Origin: Poecilobothrus nobilitatus
Lineage: Eukaryota; Arthropoda; Insecta; Diptera; Dolichopodidae
Direction of reading: 5' to 3'
DNA length: 64,000 nt
Assembly: GCA_947095535.1 (NCBI GenBank)
Contig: OX352772.1
Coordinates: forward strand, 150,903,822-150,967,821
A program made the position numbers and the translations under genes. Under the pieces are notes generated by a model. The model was given only the letters and a program-made list of their open reading frames with translations, ran no database searches and had not been told where the DNA came from. Below, piece after piece: positions 53,691 through 64,000 of the stretch (its first letter is position 1; every line of letters begins with the position of its first letter).

Positions 53691-54754
53691 CTAGTGTTAC
53701 AAAATCAGGATTTCAATAATTGATTAGTGGGGTTTTGAAGGCGGTATCTCCTACTCTTTTAAATTCTTTGATGTTGTAATATGTATATGTAGTAATATTT
53801 ATGTAAAAAATATAATTAGGAAGAATTTTAGAGCTGGATTGAAAAACAAGAGTATTTTCTTTTTCCAGAATATTTGTATAAGTAGGTAAATACTAGACGT
53901 CCAAATAAAAGTAGTACCATAGAAAATTTCTTATATGAAAATAAAAAATAGAAACATTTTTTTTATTTTTAAATCTACAGAGCATCTTTTTAAAATTGCA
54001 TAGAAAAAAATTTTGCATTTAAAGGAAATGAAAATAAAAACCATGTTCTTTATAATAGCAAATGTACCTATCTACCTTGCTTCAAAAATGTAGAGTAAAA
54101 AAAAAAAGACTTAAAATTAAATTTTTTAACATTCTAGTTTTAAAAGAAAAAGAATTAAAACTTTTTTTGTTTTTTTGTTTTATACGCAAGTATAAAAGTA
54201 TAATTTTGCATTAAAAAGGAAATGAAAATATGTTAAATAAAAAAATAAAAAAGTAAGACTTAACATTTTTTTAAACATTCTAGTTTTAAAAGAAAAAAAT
54301 TAAAACTTGCTTTTGCTATTGTTAAATTAATATACGAGTACACAAATCACTAGTTATCTCCTCAAAGGAAAGAATTTAAATAATACCTGTTTTGCGTATT
54401 ATAGTTTTTTAGTAAAGGTAAACAACAAAAAAAAAAAACTCAATTTTGATTTTTGGTTGTTGGATATAAAAAGAATAAAATGTAAGAGTTGAATGATTCT
54501 ATGATAGTATAGTTGCTGGTTTTAGAAAATTACAATATACAAGTAATAACCAGTTTATGTTAAGAATTTATTGTGAACTAGTATCGCCCAGTGCTCGAAA
54601 TTCGAGCTATTATTGCGCTCGTATAATTTTACATAAATATTTTTTTGTATTTTACATAACGAATTTGTTTGGTATAATTTATATTTTGAAACTTGAAATT
54701 AATAATTATTTTTTTTAATCAGGATATAAAAAAAATTAAATTTATGGTTTTCTC
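53691..54754. other. AT-rich stretch; one stray satellite unit
   Basis: Bases 53815-53885 (AGGAAGAATTTTAGAGCTGG ... TTTTTCCAGAATATTTGTAT) resemble one unit of the array at 29341-29755. The rest is A/T-rich with A-runs (a block around 54110-54170 recurs in part at 54260-54310). No gene was seen. Confidence 0.5.
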
Positions 54755-55046
54755 AATTAAGGCGGTAAAATCACCTTACCTTTATGGCAACATAAACTAA
54801 ATTTTGTTCTGTCATTCGAAGTAATTTCATGTAAAAAATAAAGAGCATCACATAAGGAACAACGTAATATCATATCACCGAGATTAAAACTTTCAAAATT
54901 AATGGGAATAATTTACGCGCATTTAAAAAATCATTAAGATCAATATTTTGACTTACATGATTCCTTTCCACATTATAATTACCAGAATTCCTTGTTCTTC
55001 TAAGATTTATTTGACGATAACTTTGACTCGATAATCTTACGTGCAT
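54755..55046 (-). pseudogene. Helitron-type protein, N-terminal zinc-binding fragment
   Basis: On the minus strand, bases from about 54900 down to 54761 read GDMILRCSLCDALYFLHEIT, then TKFSLCCHKGKVILPP. The pattern C-x2-C-A-L/x..E....F-S-L-C-C-x-K-G-K-V-x-L-P is the conserved start of Helitron Rep/helicase proteins, which drive rolling-circle transposition. An upstream frame from ATG 55046 (MHVRLSSQSYRQINLRRTRN) may be its N-terminus with a frameshift between. Rep HUH motifs and helicase are absent. It lies about 600 bases left of repeat D copy 2. Bases 55050-55630 are AT-rich with no gene. Confidence 0.65.
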
Positions 55047-55636
55047 CACTTATTTCAATACAATACAAATTTAAATTGTTTTCAAAACAAAACAAATTAT
55101 CTTACTAAACAATAAAAAAAATCACAGAAATAAAATTCACTTTACAACAATTAATTAATGCAAAACAAAATAAAAATATATAAAAGCTTATTTTTTAGAA
55201 CTATTTTAATACAAAACAAACAAAATATTTTATTTATTAATAATTTAATAATATTAATAATTAATTATTTAAATTTGAATAATTAATTATTTAAATTTGA
55301 ATAATTTGCAAAACCAAATTACAAACCAAAAATATTTGTTCTAATTCAAAAAAAGGCAGAGAGTTTTTTTAATGTAATGAATTACAATGTTAAAAATTGT
55401 ACAAAAAAAATTGCACTTCCTTTAAACGACAGCGGGTTTAAAGAAAAACTTGTACATTTTTGTAGGCATTTTGAGTTTAAATTTTCAAAACATATAATAT
55501 ATGTATGTACCTATTGTATTAATTTATAAAACTTAAAACAAAACAATTAAATTTTTGGTTGTATATGCAAAACTTTTACATAGGTAATTTATTTACGATA
55601 AAATATTACTAAACAAATGTTATTTACATTCATTTT

Positions 55637-57105
55637 TATACCCGTACGATAGGATCGGGTATAATAAAATTACTCCTCCGTTTGTAACACATCGAAATAA
55701 GCGAGCTAGATATACCTTCAAAGGTATGGATCGGATCAGAAAAAAATTCTAAGACTTTTGAGCCATGTCCGTCCGTCAGCACGCTAACTCAAAAACTAAG
55801 AAAGCTAGAATTTTGAAATTTACACAAAATATTTTGGGAGTAATTTGTAGGTTCCCTATTTTTTTTGGTTGAGTTTGGACCAAAACTTAGGGTAGCTCTC
55901 GAACACTTAACTTTTAGATCCCGACATTTTTTTTGAAATAGAGCTATGAAATTTTAACTGCTGATAGATCTCACAAAAATATTAATTTTATTTTTAATAA
56001 CTTTTTTTTGTAGTCCCACCCGTTACGGAGCTACAGCTCCCCAAAGGTTCAAAAAAGCTCTATATTTAAATTGTTATAGCACAAGCTGTATAAGGTATAT
56101 CTTCATTTTGAAAACGCTAAACGATTACTACTTTCATTAGCTTTAAAAGTATATATACCATAAATATATATTTGTGGCATACGGTGTCTTCTAAACGGTT
56201 AAAGTTGGAAACTTGAAATTTTGACAAAAGTTAGATCTTTGAAAATAAGTATGAGTCATTTCAGAAATTTTTTTTGTATCACTCCCCGTTTAGGAGCTGT
56301 AAGGGGTCAAAAACTGAAAATTTTTATTTTTAAACACCTGTAACTTGAACACATGTTAACATTTTTTTGAAGTAATACACAAAAATTAAAGCTTCAACAT
56401 TATACTCTTATTTCTGTTAACAACTTTTTTTAATAATATAGGGTTACTTTATAATTGACGAAAGTGTTACTTGATTTTTTCAAATTTTCTAACAAATTTC
56501 TTTAACGAATTTTTTCCATTTTGTTTTACTCGATAATTTGAAATTGTTGAGGATATAATGCGTAGTACAAAAAAATGTAAATAAATAAAAAACATAACGG
56601 TTGCTTGAAGAATTTTTATTTATATGATTTACATATCGTATATGTCACTAGTGAATGAATGATAAGAGTATAGATGTATATTATATAGCACCGTATTTAC
56701 ATACATATATGTATTTTATTGTACTTATAAGAAATTATTCTGTCAATGGAATATTTAAATATAATATAATATAATATTTAAAATTATATTTACTATTTTG
56801 TACTAAGTAAATTTAATATACATTTACCGCTTAGTATTAAATGGTACTATAGAATATTTGAAAAAGTTTTGGATTGATAATCGTTATGTGGAAGGTTAAA
56901 ATCTGCTTTTGAAGAATGTATAAACATATAGTTTGAATATATGTACAACCCATAATTCTAGAAATTATAAAATTCACCCAAATTATTTTAAAATACTAAA
57001 ATAATAAAAAAATAATATTGTAAACAAAGTGCCAGGCTGTGAACATACTAACGGTTCGTACGGGTATCTAAGAGTTGACAAAGGCAACTGTATTCTTCCT
57101 CGTTT
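55637..57105 (+). mobile_element. Repeat D copy 2: DINE/Helentron-like non-autonomous element
   Basis: Same family as 18762-20318 and closely similar along its length, with a few deletions (about 65 bases near 56190 and about 50 near 56620). Subterminal inverted repeats ATACCCGTACGA (55638-55649) and TCGTACGGGTAT (57056-57067) are intact, followed by the small AGTTG/CAACT hairpin and the CCTCGTTT end. Flanks differ from copy 1, which gives the element borders. No protein. Confidence 0.75.
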
Positions 57106-58111
57106 AATAAGGTTTCAGTTCAGTGTAAAATTGTCATATCATACGTCTTTCAATTTTAATTTAGGTAAATCAATTTAATACAGATCTTGTTGCTGATTTA
57201 TAATTTTCAAATTATTATGTTCAATTTTGAAAATTTTTAAAATTTTCTAAATTCTTTATAATGTACCAATTACTAATTTAAAATTAGTCTTTTAACATAA
57301 TACTTCTTTTAAGCACTTGTAATAAATATGCTCGCTTAATAATTTTAAACCAAACAAAAACAAGAACAAAGAGAAAAAAAAATAAAAGCCTGCTTTTTTT
57401 TTTTTAATAAACGTTTAAAAAAAAATTATATGGGTATATAAAAATATACACATCCAATATACATACATATGTACACATTTACGAACATTCATTCCAAGAA
57501 AAATTCGTTTAAAAGCATGCATATATTTTTATTTAGATTTTTCTATTTATGTAGCTATATATTTATTTTGTTCTATTTCTAATTATTAATTTGACACACA
57601 AACTTGCATTATAGAGTAGAATCAACACTTTCTGTTTGGGTACAGAAAAAACAAAATAAGAAAAAAAAAATTTTAAAAGATTTTAATCTCCTTGTTCATT
57701 TCAACAAATTAGTTAAAAATTCATAAAAAGAAAAAACTAAGTAGGCGCATAATAATAAATTAATTGAGCCAGGAATCACAAGCGAAAATGAATTAAATTT
57801 CTACAGAAACTGGACTCAAAATATTTCACAAAGCTAAACGGCGTGGCTATTTTATGCTAAATGTAAACCTGTTTTTCACCTCAAATATGACATAATTAAA
57901 AAAAAAATGAAAGATGAAGATGAAAGCAAAAATATCTTTCTTTTGGCTGTTGTTTCATTAAAATTGGTCCAGTAGTTTGCTCTGTAGAGGGATACTTATG
58001 TTTGTATGGGAAAAAATAAGCCAATTAAATATTATGATTTATTAAGATTCGAAAGTATAGAATTGTGTATACTTAGTATGTATATATAAACAATGTCTAC
58101 TTTTACATGTA
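57106..58111. other. AT-rich stretch without recognisable gene
   Basis: A/T-rich DNA with short A and T runs and no element end or domain that I recognise. Confidence 0.5.
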
Positions 58112-58269
58112 GAATTTTTTTTTTTGTTTAAATCTTTATTACATTCTTAAAATTTTAAATTAATATACAAACGAATATTCTTACAATTCAAATAAAAATG
58201 TACAAATTTGAATGAATACTATTTTGTTTTACTTATCAACACGTGCTTTTTTCCTGTTATATCCATACG

Positions 58270-59720
58270 GTAAAGAAGTACCATCTTCATTAAATTTTCG
58301 TTTTTCCGATTTTGGTTGATTTTTTTGTTATTTCGGGAATCATAAGTACATCATGATTTTTATTTCGACGAATATTTTCTGAAATGACGTATGTGTCTGC
58401 ATTATTCAATGAATTTAAAACGGCCTCCTTTATGCTATTAAAATTAATTTTTAGAGAAGCTTCATATCTAAGAAAGAATCCTTTAACTATAAAAACAATT
58501 TTTTCTGTATAATTTTTTGTACAGTAAATTTTGTAGGCGTAGTTCCTATACCATATATAACTTCCTATACCATAACATTCTAATTCATCAATCATGCCCC
58601 CAATAAATTTGCCTATTTGAAGTTCATTTTCTCCTTTTCGGCTAATATGCAACACTGAATCGGTGTCATAGTATAATACTCTACTATCCAGCTTCTCTAG
58701 TAACTGTAAACTTGAAGACGAGCATGTGCTGTTGAATAAGCAGCGATACTTACATTGACAGTAAATAAAGAAGTTACTGCTTCTTCTTTATATTACCAGC
58801 TAATCAGTATCTTTTCTTCATTTACTGGAAATATGTAATATACTTCTACAGAAGGGTTTGTTATTAACTCGTAAAGTTTAAATGGTTGATTTATAATGGT
58901 GGTTTGTTGTTGACTTTCCCTTTACTCAAATTTTAGCCAGAATGATCTTACACCAGGGTTATTAACTACTGTATCGTATTCTAATTTAATTTCCTTCTTT
59001 TCAGAAAAACTATCAATATATTCTTCCTTTTATTTTTGAGTTTGATATTTTATTTTCCACGCAGAAGCTTCTTGTTTAATCTTTATAAATTTGTTCATCA
59101 TTTTTGTGAATAAACCATCAATACCATTGCAATTGTCATATTTTACTGTTTCGTATTCCCAAACTTCATAATATTTACGCAGGCATCTTCTCTAACAGAA
59201 ATCTTAGGATGGTTTATGGGAAATTTCCCTAGTTTGCAAACATATAGGTATAAGAAACATACATATATATATTTAATTTTTTCTCCTTGTTTACATTTGT
59301 AATATGTGTAAGTATTTCCCGTTCTTCCGCCATAAAATGCATCACGAGGATTTAAAGGAACTAAATTAATTAATGAATGATTTTCTAAATATCTCATATT
59401 TTCATTGTGTCTAATTAGCTCGAGGAATTCACATTCCCACATCTCAATAATTTTATATCCACATGATTTTATAAATTCTGATCTTTACATTAATGTTTTT
59501 TCATATCGTAGATTCAAAGTATCGTCAGAGTTATCATGTAATGGTATATCCCTCTGGTTTGTTAAACATTTTGGTTGTCCATGATAATAGCAACCGTAAA
59601 ATTCAAATATTTCTTTAGTCTCTTCGCAAAATTCATCGACTTTAACATTTCCAATTGGTTTTTCTATTCCATTACATGCACATTTCAAAATCAATTTTTC
59701 TAAAATCCAAAAACCAATTT
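58270..59720 (-). pseudogene. Protein-primed type-B DNA polymerase of Polinton/Maverick type (partial, frameshifted)
   Basis: Minus strand from 59700: VDEFCEETKEIFEFYGCYYH, GQPKCLTNQRDIPLHDN, GYKIIEMWECEFLELI and LVPLNPRDAFYGGRTGNTYT (near 59360-59320), then LGKFPINHPKIS, and after frame changes AAYSTAHARLQVYS near 58730 and VLYYDTDSVLHISRKGENEL at 58685-58630. YGCYYHG..C, WECEF, RDAFYGGRT and YYDTDS are signature blocks of the viral/organellar PolB family used by Polintons for self-replication. The exonuclease domain lies outside. Several stops and frameshifts. A 121-codon tail (58655-58290) stays open. No integrase, capsid or ATPase gene is seen nearby. Confidence 0.8.
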
Positions 59721-59734
59721 TTTTAAAAAATTTT

Positions 59735-61981
59735 TTACAACCTTATCAATCCCAGATAGGTCATGTCACCTACTACATCTATGGGTTCATTGTTCAATTT
59801 TATGATACCATTATCTGTACGCCATCTGTAATTCATAACCATCGCTTTGGTCTTTGCCACATTTATTCTAAGCTTGTTCATATTTAGCCAACTGTATATA
59901 CGATTAAGATCTGCATTAACCTTACCAATCAGTTCATCAAAATTTTCCCCTGATATATATATAACAAACAATCTTCAGCAAACAAGGCTATTTTACAACA
60001 TTCTAGCACTGTACCAATATCATTGATGTATATCAAAAAAAGTAAAATTCCTACCACGGATCTGTGTAGAATACCTAGACTAACAGATCTTGATTTTAAG
60101 CTAACTTCATTTATTTTCGTTCGTTATGTTCTGCCTGAAAGGTATGTTTTAAACCAGTTGTGCTCTTTTTTCCTAACACCATACTGAAACAATTTAATCA
60201 ATAAGATTTCGTCTGTGGTTTCTAACGCACGCTTGAAATCTAGAAAAATCGCTATAGTAATGTCCCTAACATCAATCAATTTTGTCCATTCGAAGATAAT
60301 TCAATTAAGAGCAGTTTCACACGAGAAATCCTTCCTAAATCTAGATTGCTCTGCCACTAGGATGTCATTGCTTTCTAAATAATTTTCAAATTGTTGACAA
60401 ACTACCTTCTCCAAAATTTTTTCTTAGGATGGTAACATTTTCATCGGCCTTAGGTCTTCAGATTTAGTTGAATTCCTTACTTTTAAAACTGGGATAACAA
60501 TTGACTCCTTCCAACTCTGCAGAAAAACTCCACCGACGAACGAGCTGTTTATTATGTGCCACAGAGCTGGGTCTATTATATAAGAGGAGTCTAAGAACAT
60601 ATCAATATTAAGCCCACATCAATCTCTTTTTTTATTCATACTTTCTAGAATGTTCTTTAATGAAGAGCCATTAATTACTTCAAAAACAAATTCTGTTTCA
60701 ACTGTGTTTATTGCTATGGAATATTGCACATGAGGTGTAATAGTACACCTTAATTTCTAACATACTGTCAATGAAAAAATCATTTAAATTATTCACCATT
60801 TCGGAATCGGTTTTAAAAACTTTGTCGCCTATAATAACCTCACTTACACCATTATCTTCACGCTTGTTTAGCACTAGATTCTTGATCGTTTTGCACATAC
60901 TTTTCTGATCTCGATCACACAAAAAGATTTTATTTTTAATGTAATTATCTTTAACTTTAATAATTTCTTGTTTATAAACGTTACTGATAGCTACGTATTC
61001 GTCCCAACAGTTTCTATTATTACAACTATGTACTGCCCTCGTATAGCTTTGCCCTCGTATTTAGATTTTTTCACTTTTAATTCTTCTTAACGTGTCATTA
61101 ACATACTGGTATGGTAACATACCAGTATTTGAAATAATTTTGTAGTTGGTTATTTTTTTTATACTTAAGGCTAATTCATTTTTAAAGGCGGGCGATATTT
61201 TACTTAGATCATTCTCATTTATTATACTTTTTATTTCAGTTCTTTGAAAAATCGACTTATAATTATCTTTATCATACTTAAGAATTCTTATTTTTTTACT
61301 TTTATCTAACGATTTTACTACATGCGAGATAATGTTGACTTCAATAGATTCATGATCCGAAATTTTATTACAATTGCTTATTTTATAAGAGACACGCTCA
61401 CAATAATTCGCTATCACATAATCAATAAGAGTTTGAGAATTGCATGTTATTCTTGTTGGTTCCTCAATTATCTGTTTCAATCCATCATTACTAATTCTGT
61501 TTATTATTTCTTCAGAACAAGTTGATAATAAATTTATATTGAAATCTCCCACAATAACACAATTTCGTTCTTGCTCGATATTTTGTTTACTCCAATTAGT
61601 AAATACATCTAGAAATTGATGTACCGGGTAGGAACTAGATGGTGATCTATAAAGAACAACCAGGCACCATTCAACTCCGCAAAGCCATATTTTTATTGTC
61701 AAAATCCAAACAAATTGATTTATGAACATATCCAAGATTTTAAATGAGAGATTTTTCTTTATATAAACAGCTTACTCTCTAGTGTGACGACTATGTGATG
61801 GACAGTTACCTACATTATATCCCTTTATATAATATTCACTTTCTTCTATTTTATCAGTTATATATGTTTCACTTACTAGAATAATATCATACATTTCTTT
61901 GTTAATTAATAATTTTAGCTCATCCATATTGTTTAACAAGTCTGCTATATTTAAATAAAGACATCGCAAATTATTTAGTTG
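59735..61981 (-). pseudogene. LINE-K ORF2: endonuclease and RT (RT box FAED, 3' truncated)
   Basis: Directly behind the TAG: QLNNLRCLYLNIADLLNNMD, YDIILVSETYIT with catalytic Glu, then in a shifted frame WCLVVLYRSPSSSYPVH, CVIVGDFNINLL near 61555, EEPTRITCNSQTLIDYVIAN and ISDHESIEVN near 61350, so the endonuclease motifs are all intact apart from frameshifts. Linker: KSMCKTIKNLVLNKREDNGV at 60900. RT: VIPVLKVRN near 60490, IAIFLDFKRALETTDEILLI near 60250, LGILHRSVVGILLFLIYIND near 60070-60010, and ALFAEDCLLYI near 59980, where Glu (GAA) replaces the first catalytic Asp. It ends with INVAKTKAMVMNYRW and DMTYLGLIRL. Confidence 0.75.
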
Positions 61982-61984
61982 CTA
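61976..61984 (-). promoter_or_regulatory. UAG-CAA-CUA between ORF1 and ORF2 of LINE-K
   Basis: ORF1 ends KVEKKKIF then TAG (61984-61982), CAA, CTA, and ORF2 continues in the same frame with no stop. No ATG precedes LRCLYLN, which carries the first catalytic Asn of the endonuclease. CAACTA again fits CAR-YYA although the amino acid encoded by the second codon differs from LINE-A. Confidence 0.5.
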
Positions 61985-62955
61985 GAATATTTTCTTTTTT
62001 TCTACCTTAAGTTTTCTTTTATATACTTCACAATTCTCTTGATCAAAGGCACTATGACATACATTAAGGTTAAGTCTGAAATCCTTATTCACTTTTATAC
62101 AATTCATACATTTCAAGTCATTCGATTTACATTCATGCTGTTCTTCATATTCTTCCGCACAATGGGAGCAAATTCTAGATTTGAAAGAACAGTCTGTAGA
62201 TCTGTGTTGAAAATCCAAGCATTTAAAGCAACATCTAACGTAGGTTCCATAAACAACTTTACAATATTTCCTTCCTAAGCGTAATTTATTTTCTTTCATA
62301 ACAATATTATATTCCTCAACATTTAATTCAAACACTGCTGAGCAAGGATTACATTTTCTTTTAGTTTTAAAAAATGCTCTAAGCTTTAAGACACTATTTT
62401 AACACATCATTTGTTTTTTTAATTTTTTAACAACTTCATCTTTATCTATATCTTCAGATATACCATTAATACGAATTCTAGGTCTTCTCTCTTTTACTAC
62501 ATTCACTTCATAATCCTCACCAATAAGGTTTTCAGCTACTCCTTTAAATTTACTAACTGACACTTCATCGCTACAGTCAACAAGTAAGGTACCATTTTTT
62601 TTGGCTATTATATTATTGACCTGAAACGCTATCTCAGTCGGATCAATATTCTTTTTCCAATCTATTGAAGTTTTTGATGCATTCTGGTTTTGTTTTGGTT
62701 TAATCATTACTGCCGGTGCCTTTTTTACTATGTCTGCAAACGACTTTATTACTACCTCTTTCTAATATCCTGTGGAAGAATCACTAATACTTCACTCTGG
62801 TTATCTACTTTTTGCTTTACTTCCTCTAGGATCGTGCTACCATTTAAACATTTAATTTCTTCTAGTAATTTTTGTGTTTATAATTCCCTATCCAGATTTT
62901 CTCCGTAACTAGTTTTGATGTTATTGATAGAGTCTTCTAAACGTTCACTCTGATT
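61982..62955 (-). pseudogene. LINE-K ORF1: coiled coil, RRM-like unit and zinc knuckles (one in-frame stop in the C-terminal half)
   Basis: Coiled-coil part with KKLDNQSERLEDSINNIK at 62960-62900, a stop, then after another frame change MIKPKQNQNASKTSIDW at 62707 (LINE-A copy 2 has MIKPKQNQKSEVTKTD at the same place). The RRM-like part contains RPRIRINGISEDIDKDEVVK. One TAA at 62399-62401 interrupts an otherwise continuous frame that resumes to 61985 with CFKCLDFQHRSTDC, CSHCAEEYEEQHEC and CMNCIKVNKDF..C zinc knuckles and ends KKKIF. The N-terminus is cut by the duplication border. Confidence 0.75.
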
Positions 62956-62964
62956 ATCCAGCTT

Positions 62965-64000
62965 CTTAGAATTTTTTTTTTTGTTTAAATCTTTATTACA
63001 TTCTTAAAATTTTTTAAGAATTAATATACTAGCCGAAGGCCTCAGTTGCTAGTGCTAGAATTATTATGTATAATAAGTAATTAATTTTAGTTATTGTATA
63101 AGTTGAATAAATAAATAAATTAATATATAAACGAATATTCTTACAATTCAAATAAAAATGTACAAATTTGAATGAATACTATTTTGTTTTACTTATCAAC
63201 ACGTGCTTTTTTCCTGTTATATCCATACGGTAAAGAAGTACCATCTTCATTAAATTTTCGTTTTTCCGATTTTGGTTGATTTTTTTGTTATTTCGGGAAT
63301 CATAAGTACATCATGATTTTAATTTCGACGAATACTTTCTGAAATGACGTACGTGTCTGCATTATTCAATGAATTTAAAACGGCCTCATAGTATAATACT
63401 CTACTATCCAGCTTCTCTAGTAACTGTAAACTTGAAGACGAGCATGTGCTGTTGAATAAGCAGCGATACTTACATTGACAGTAAATAATGAAGTTACTGC
63501 TTCTTCTTTATATTACCAGCTAATCAGTATCTTTTCTTCATTTACTGGAAATATGTAATATACTTCTACAGAAGGGTTTGTTATTAACTCGTAAAGTTTA
63601 AATGGTTGATTTATAATGGTGGTTTGTTGTTGACTTTCCCTTTACTCAAATTTTAGCCAGAATGATCTTACACCAGGGTTATTAACTACTGTATCGTATT
63701 CTAATTTAATTTCCTTCTTTTCAGAAAAACTATCAATATATTCTTCCTTTTATTTTTGAGTTTGATATTTTATTTTCCACGCAGAAGCTTCTTGTTTAAT
63801 CTTTATAAATTTGTTCATCATTTTTGTGAATAAACCATCAATACCATAGCAATTGTCATATTTTACTGTTTCGTATTCCCAAACTTCATAATATTTACGC
63901 AGGCATCTTCTCTAACAGAAATCTTAGGATGGTTTATGGGAAATTTCCCTAGTTTGCAAACATATAGGTATAAGAAACATACATATATATATTTAATTTT
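62965..64000 (-). pseudogene. Second copy of the Polinton DNA polymerase fragment (continues past window)
   Basis: Nearly identical to 58112-59285. It has lost 240 bases (equivalent of 58428-58667), which removes the DTDS catalytic motif and 80 codons in frame, and it carries a 90-bp retroposed insert at 63029-63118. Polymerase text is recognisable in the same broken frames. The copy runs off the right end. Confidence 0.75.
63029..63118 (+). mobile_element. 90-bp retroposed LINE/SINE 3' end with target duplication
   Basis: Absent from the parallel position in the first copy. It starts CTAGCCGAAGGCCTCAGTTG and ends GTTGAATAAATAAATA, an (AAAT)n-type tail. ATTAATATA flanks it on both sides (63020-63028 and 63119-63127), which is a perfect 9-bp target-site duplication. 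It is a strongly 5'-truncated copy of an element not otherwise seen in this window. Confidence 0.85.

Larger units (their letters stand above)
59735..62960 (-). mobile_element. LINE-K: diverged relative of LINE-A, truncated at both ends
   Basis: Same order as LINE-A on the minus strand: coiled-coil segment (62960-62710), RRM-like and zinc knuckles of ORF1 (62707-61985), in-frame TAG, endonuclease (61981-61060), linker, and RT to 59735, where it stops just after YLG. The ends coincide with the borders of the tandem duplication rather than with LINE ends. Confidence 0.75.
58112..62964 (-). repeat. First unit of a tandem duplication, about 4.85 kb (Polinton polymerase fragment plus LINE-K)
   Basis: Bases 58112-59285 recur at 62965-64000 in the same orientation, from GAATTTTTTTTTTTGTTTAAA through the polymerase C-terminal codons, and run out of the window. 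Between the two copies lies the rest of the polymerase fragment and LINE-K, so the unit is about 4.85 kb. LINE-K is cut at both ends at the duplication borders. Confidence 0.75.

Overview
The window looks like transposon-packed heterochromatin of an insect: very AT-rich, no rRNA, tRNA, CRISPR or operon-like gene order, and almost every coding trace belongs to a decaying mobile element. Jockey-group LINEs with PHD/FP25-like or zinc-knuckle ORF1 proteins, an RTE LINE, errantivirus-like gypsy remnants, Polinton-type DNA polymerase, a Helitron-type protein fragment and DINE/Helentron-like repeats together point to an arthropod, most likely an insect; the species cannot be told from the sequence. 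No complete host gene was found; one possible terminal exon (52901-53039) is the only candidate. Family letters below (A to M) are local labels.

Layout: 1-2565 LINE-L on the minus strand, split by a tandem repeat. 2955-4040 gypsy integrase remnant. 4130-6880 LINE-B copy 1. 7657-12345 LINE-A copy 1, a 600-bp spacer, then LINE-C copy 1 (12960-14760). 14870-17805 LINE-B copy 2, a 150-bp satellite (17810-18500), and LINE-C copy 2, interrupted by repeat D (18762-20318). 20531-24720 LINE-A copy 2, followed by the same spacer and LINE-C copy 3 (25340-28374), so the A-spacer-C block is present twice. 28164-28328 is a foldback MITE inside LINE-C copy 3. 28375-28705 gypsy scrap. 28712-32720 LINE-E (minus), itself split by a satellite-bearing insertion and a LINE-B fragment. 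32888-36085 LINE-F. 36090-36500 jockey ORF1 zinc knuckles. 36931-37690 errantivirus-like env remnant. 38300-41665 nearly full-length RTE LINE-G (minus). 42160-45507 LINE-H (minus). 47718-47943 a 226-bp foldback. 48202-49180 two repeat-D-like halves in inverted orientation. 49770-52590 LINE-I. 53325-53690 LINE-M tail. 54755-55046 Helitron-like fragment. 55637-57105 repeat D copy 2. 58112-64000 a tandem duplication of Polinton polymerase plus LINE-K.

The most interesting biology is in how the LINEs connect ORF1 to ORF2. In LINE-A (both copies) and its diverged relative LINE-K, ORF1 and ORF2 lie in one frame separated only by a UAG followed by CAR-YYA (UAG CAA UCA, UAG CAA CUA). This is the known leaky-stop context of tobamovirus type, and no AUG precedes the endonuclease domain. 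This suggests a LINE lineage that makes ORF2 protein by stop-codon readthrough. LINE-C and LINE-F instead carry UAAUG stop/start overlaps, as in termination-reinitiation LINEs. Other notable points are substituted catalytic aspartates in the reverse transcriptases of A, B, H and K, several precise nested insertions with readable empty sites, and clean palindromes at rearrangement junctions.
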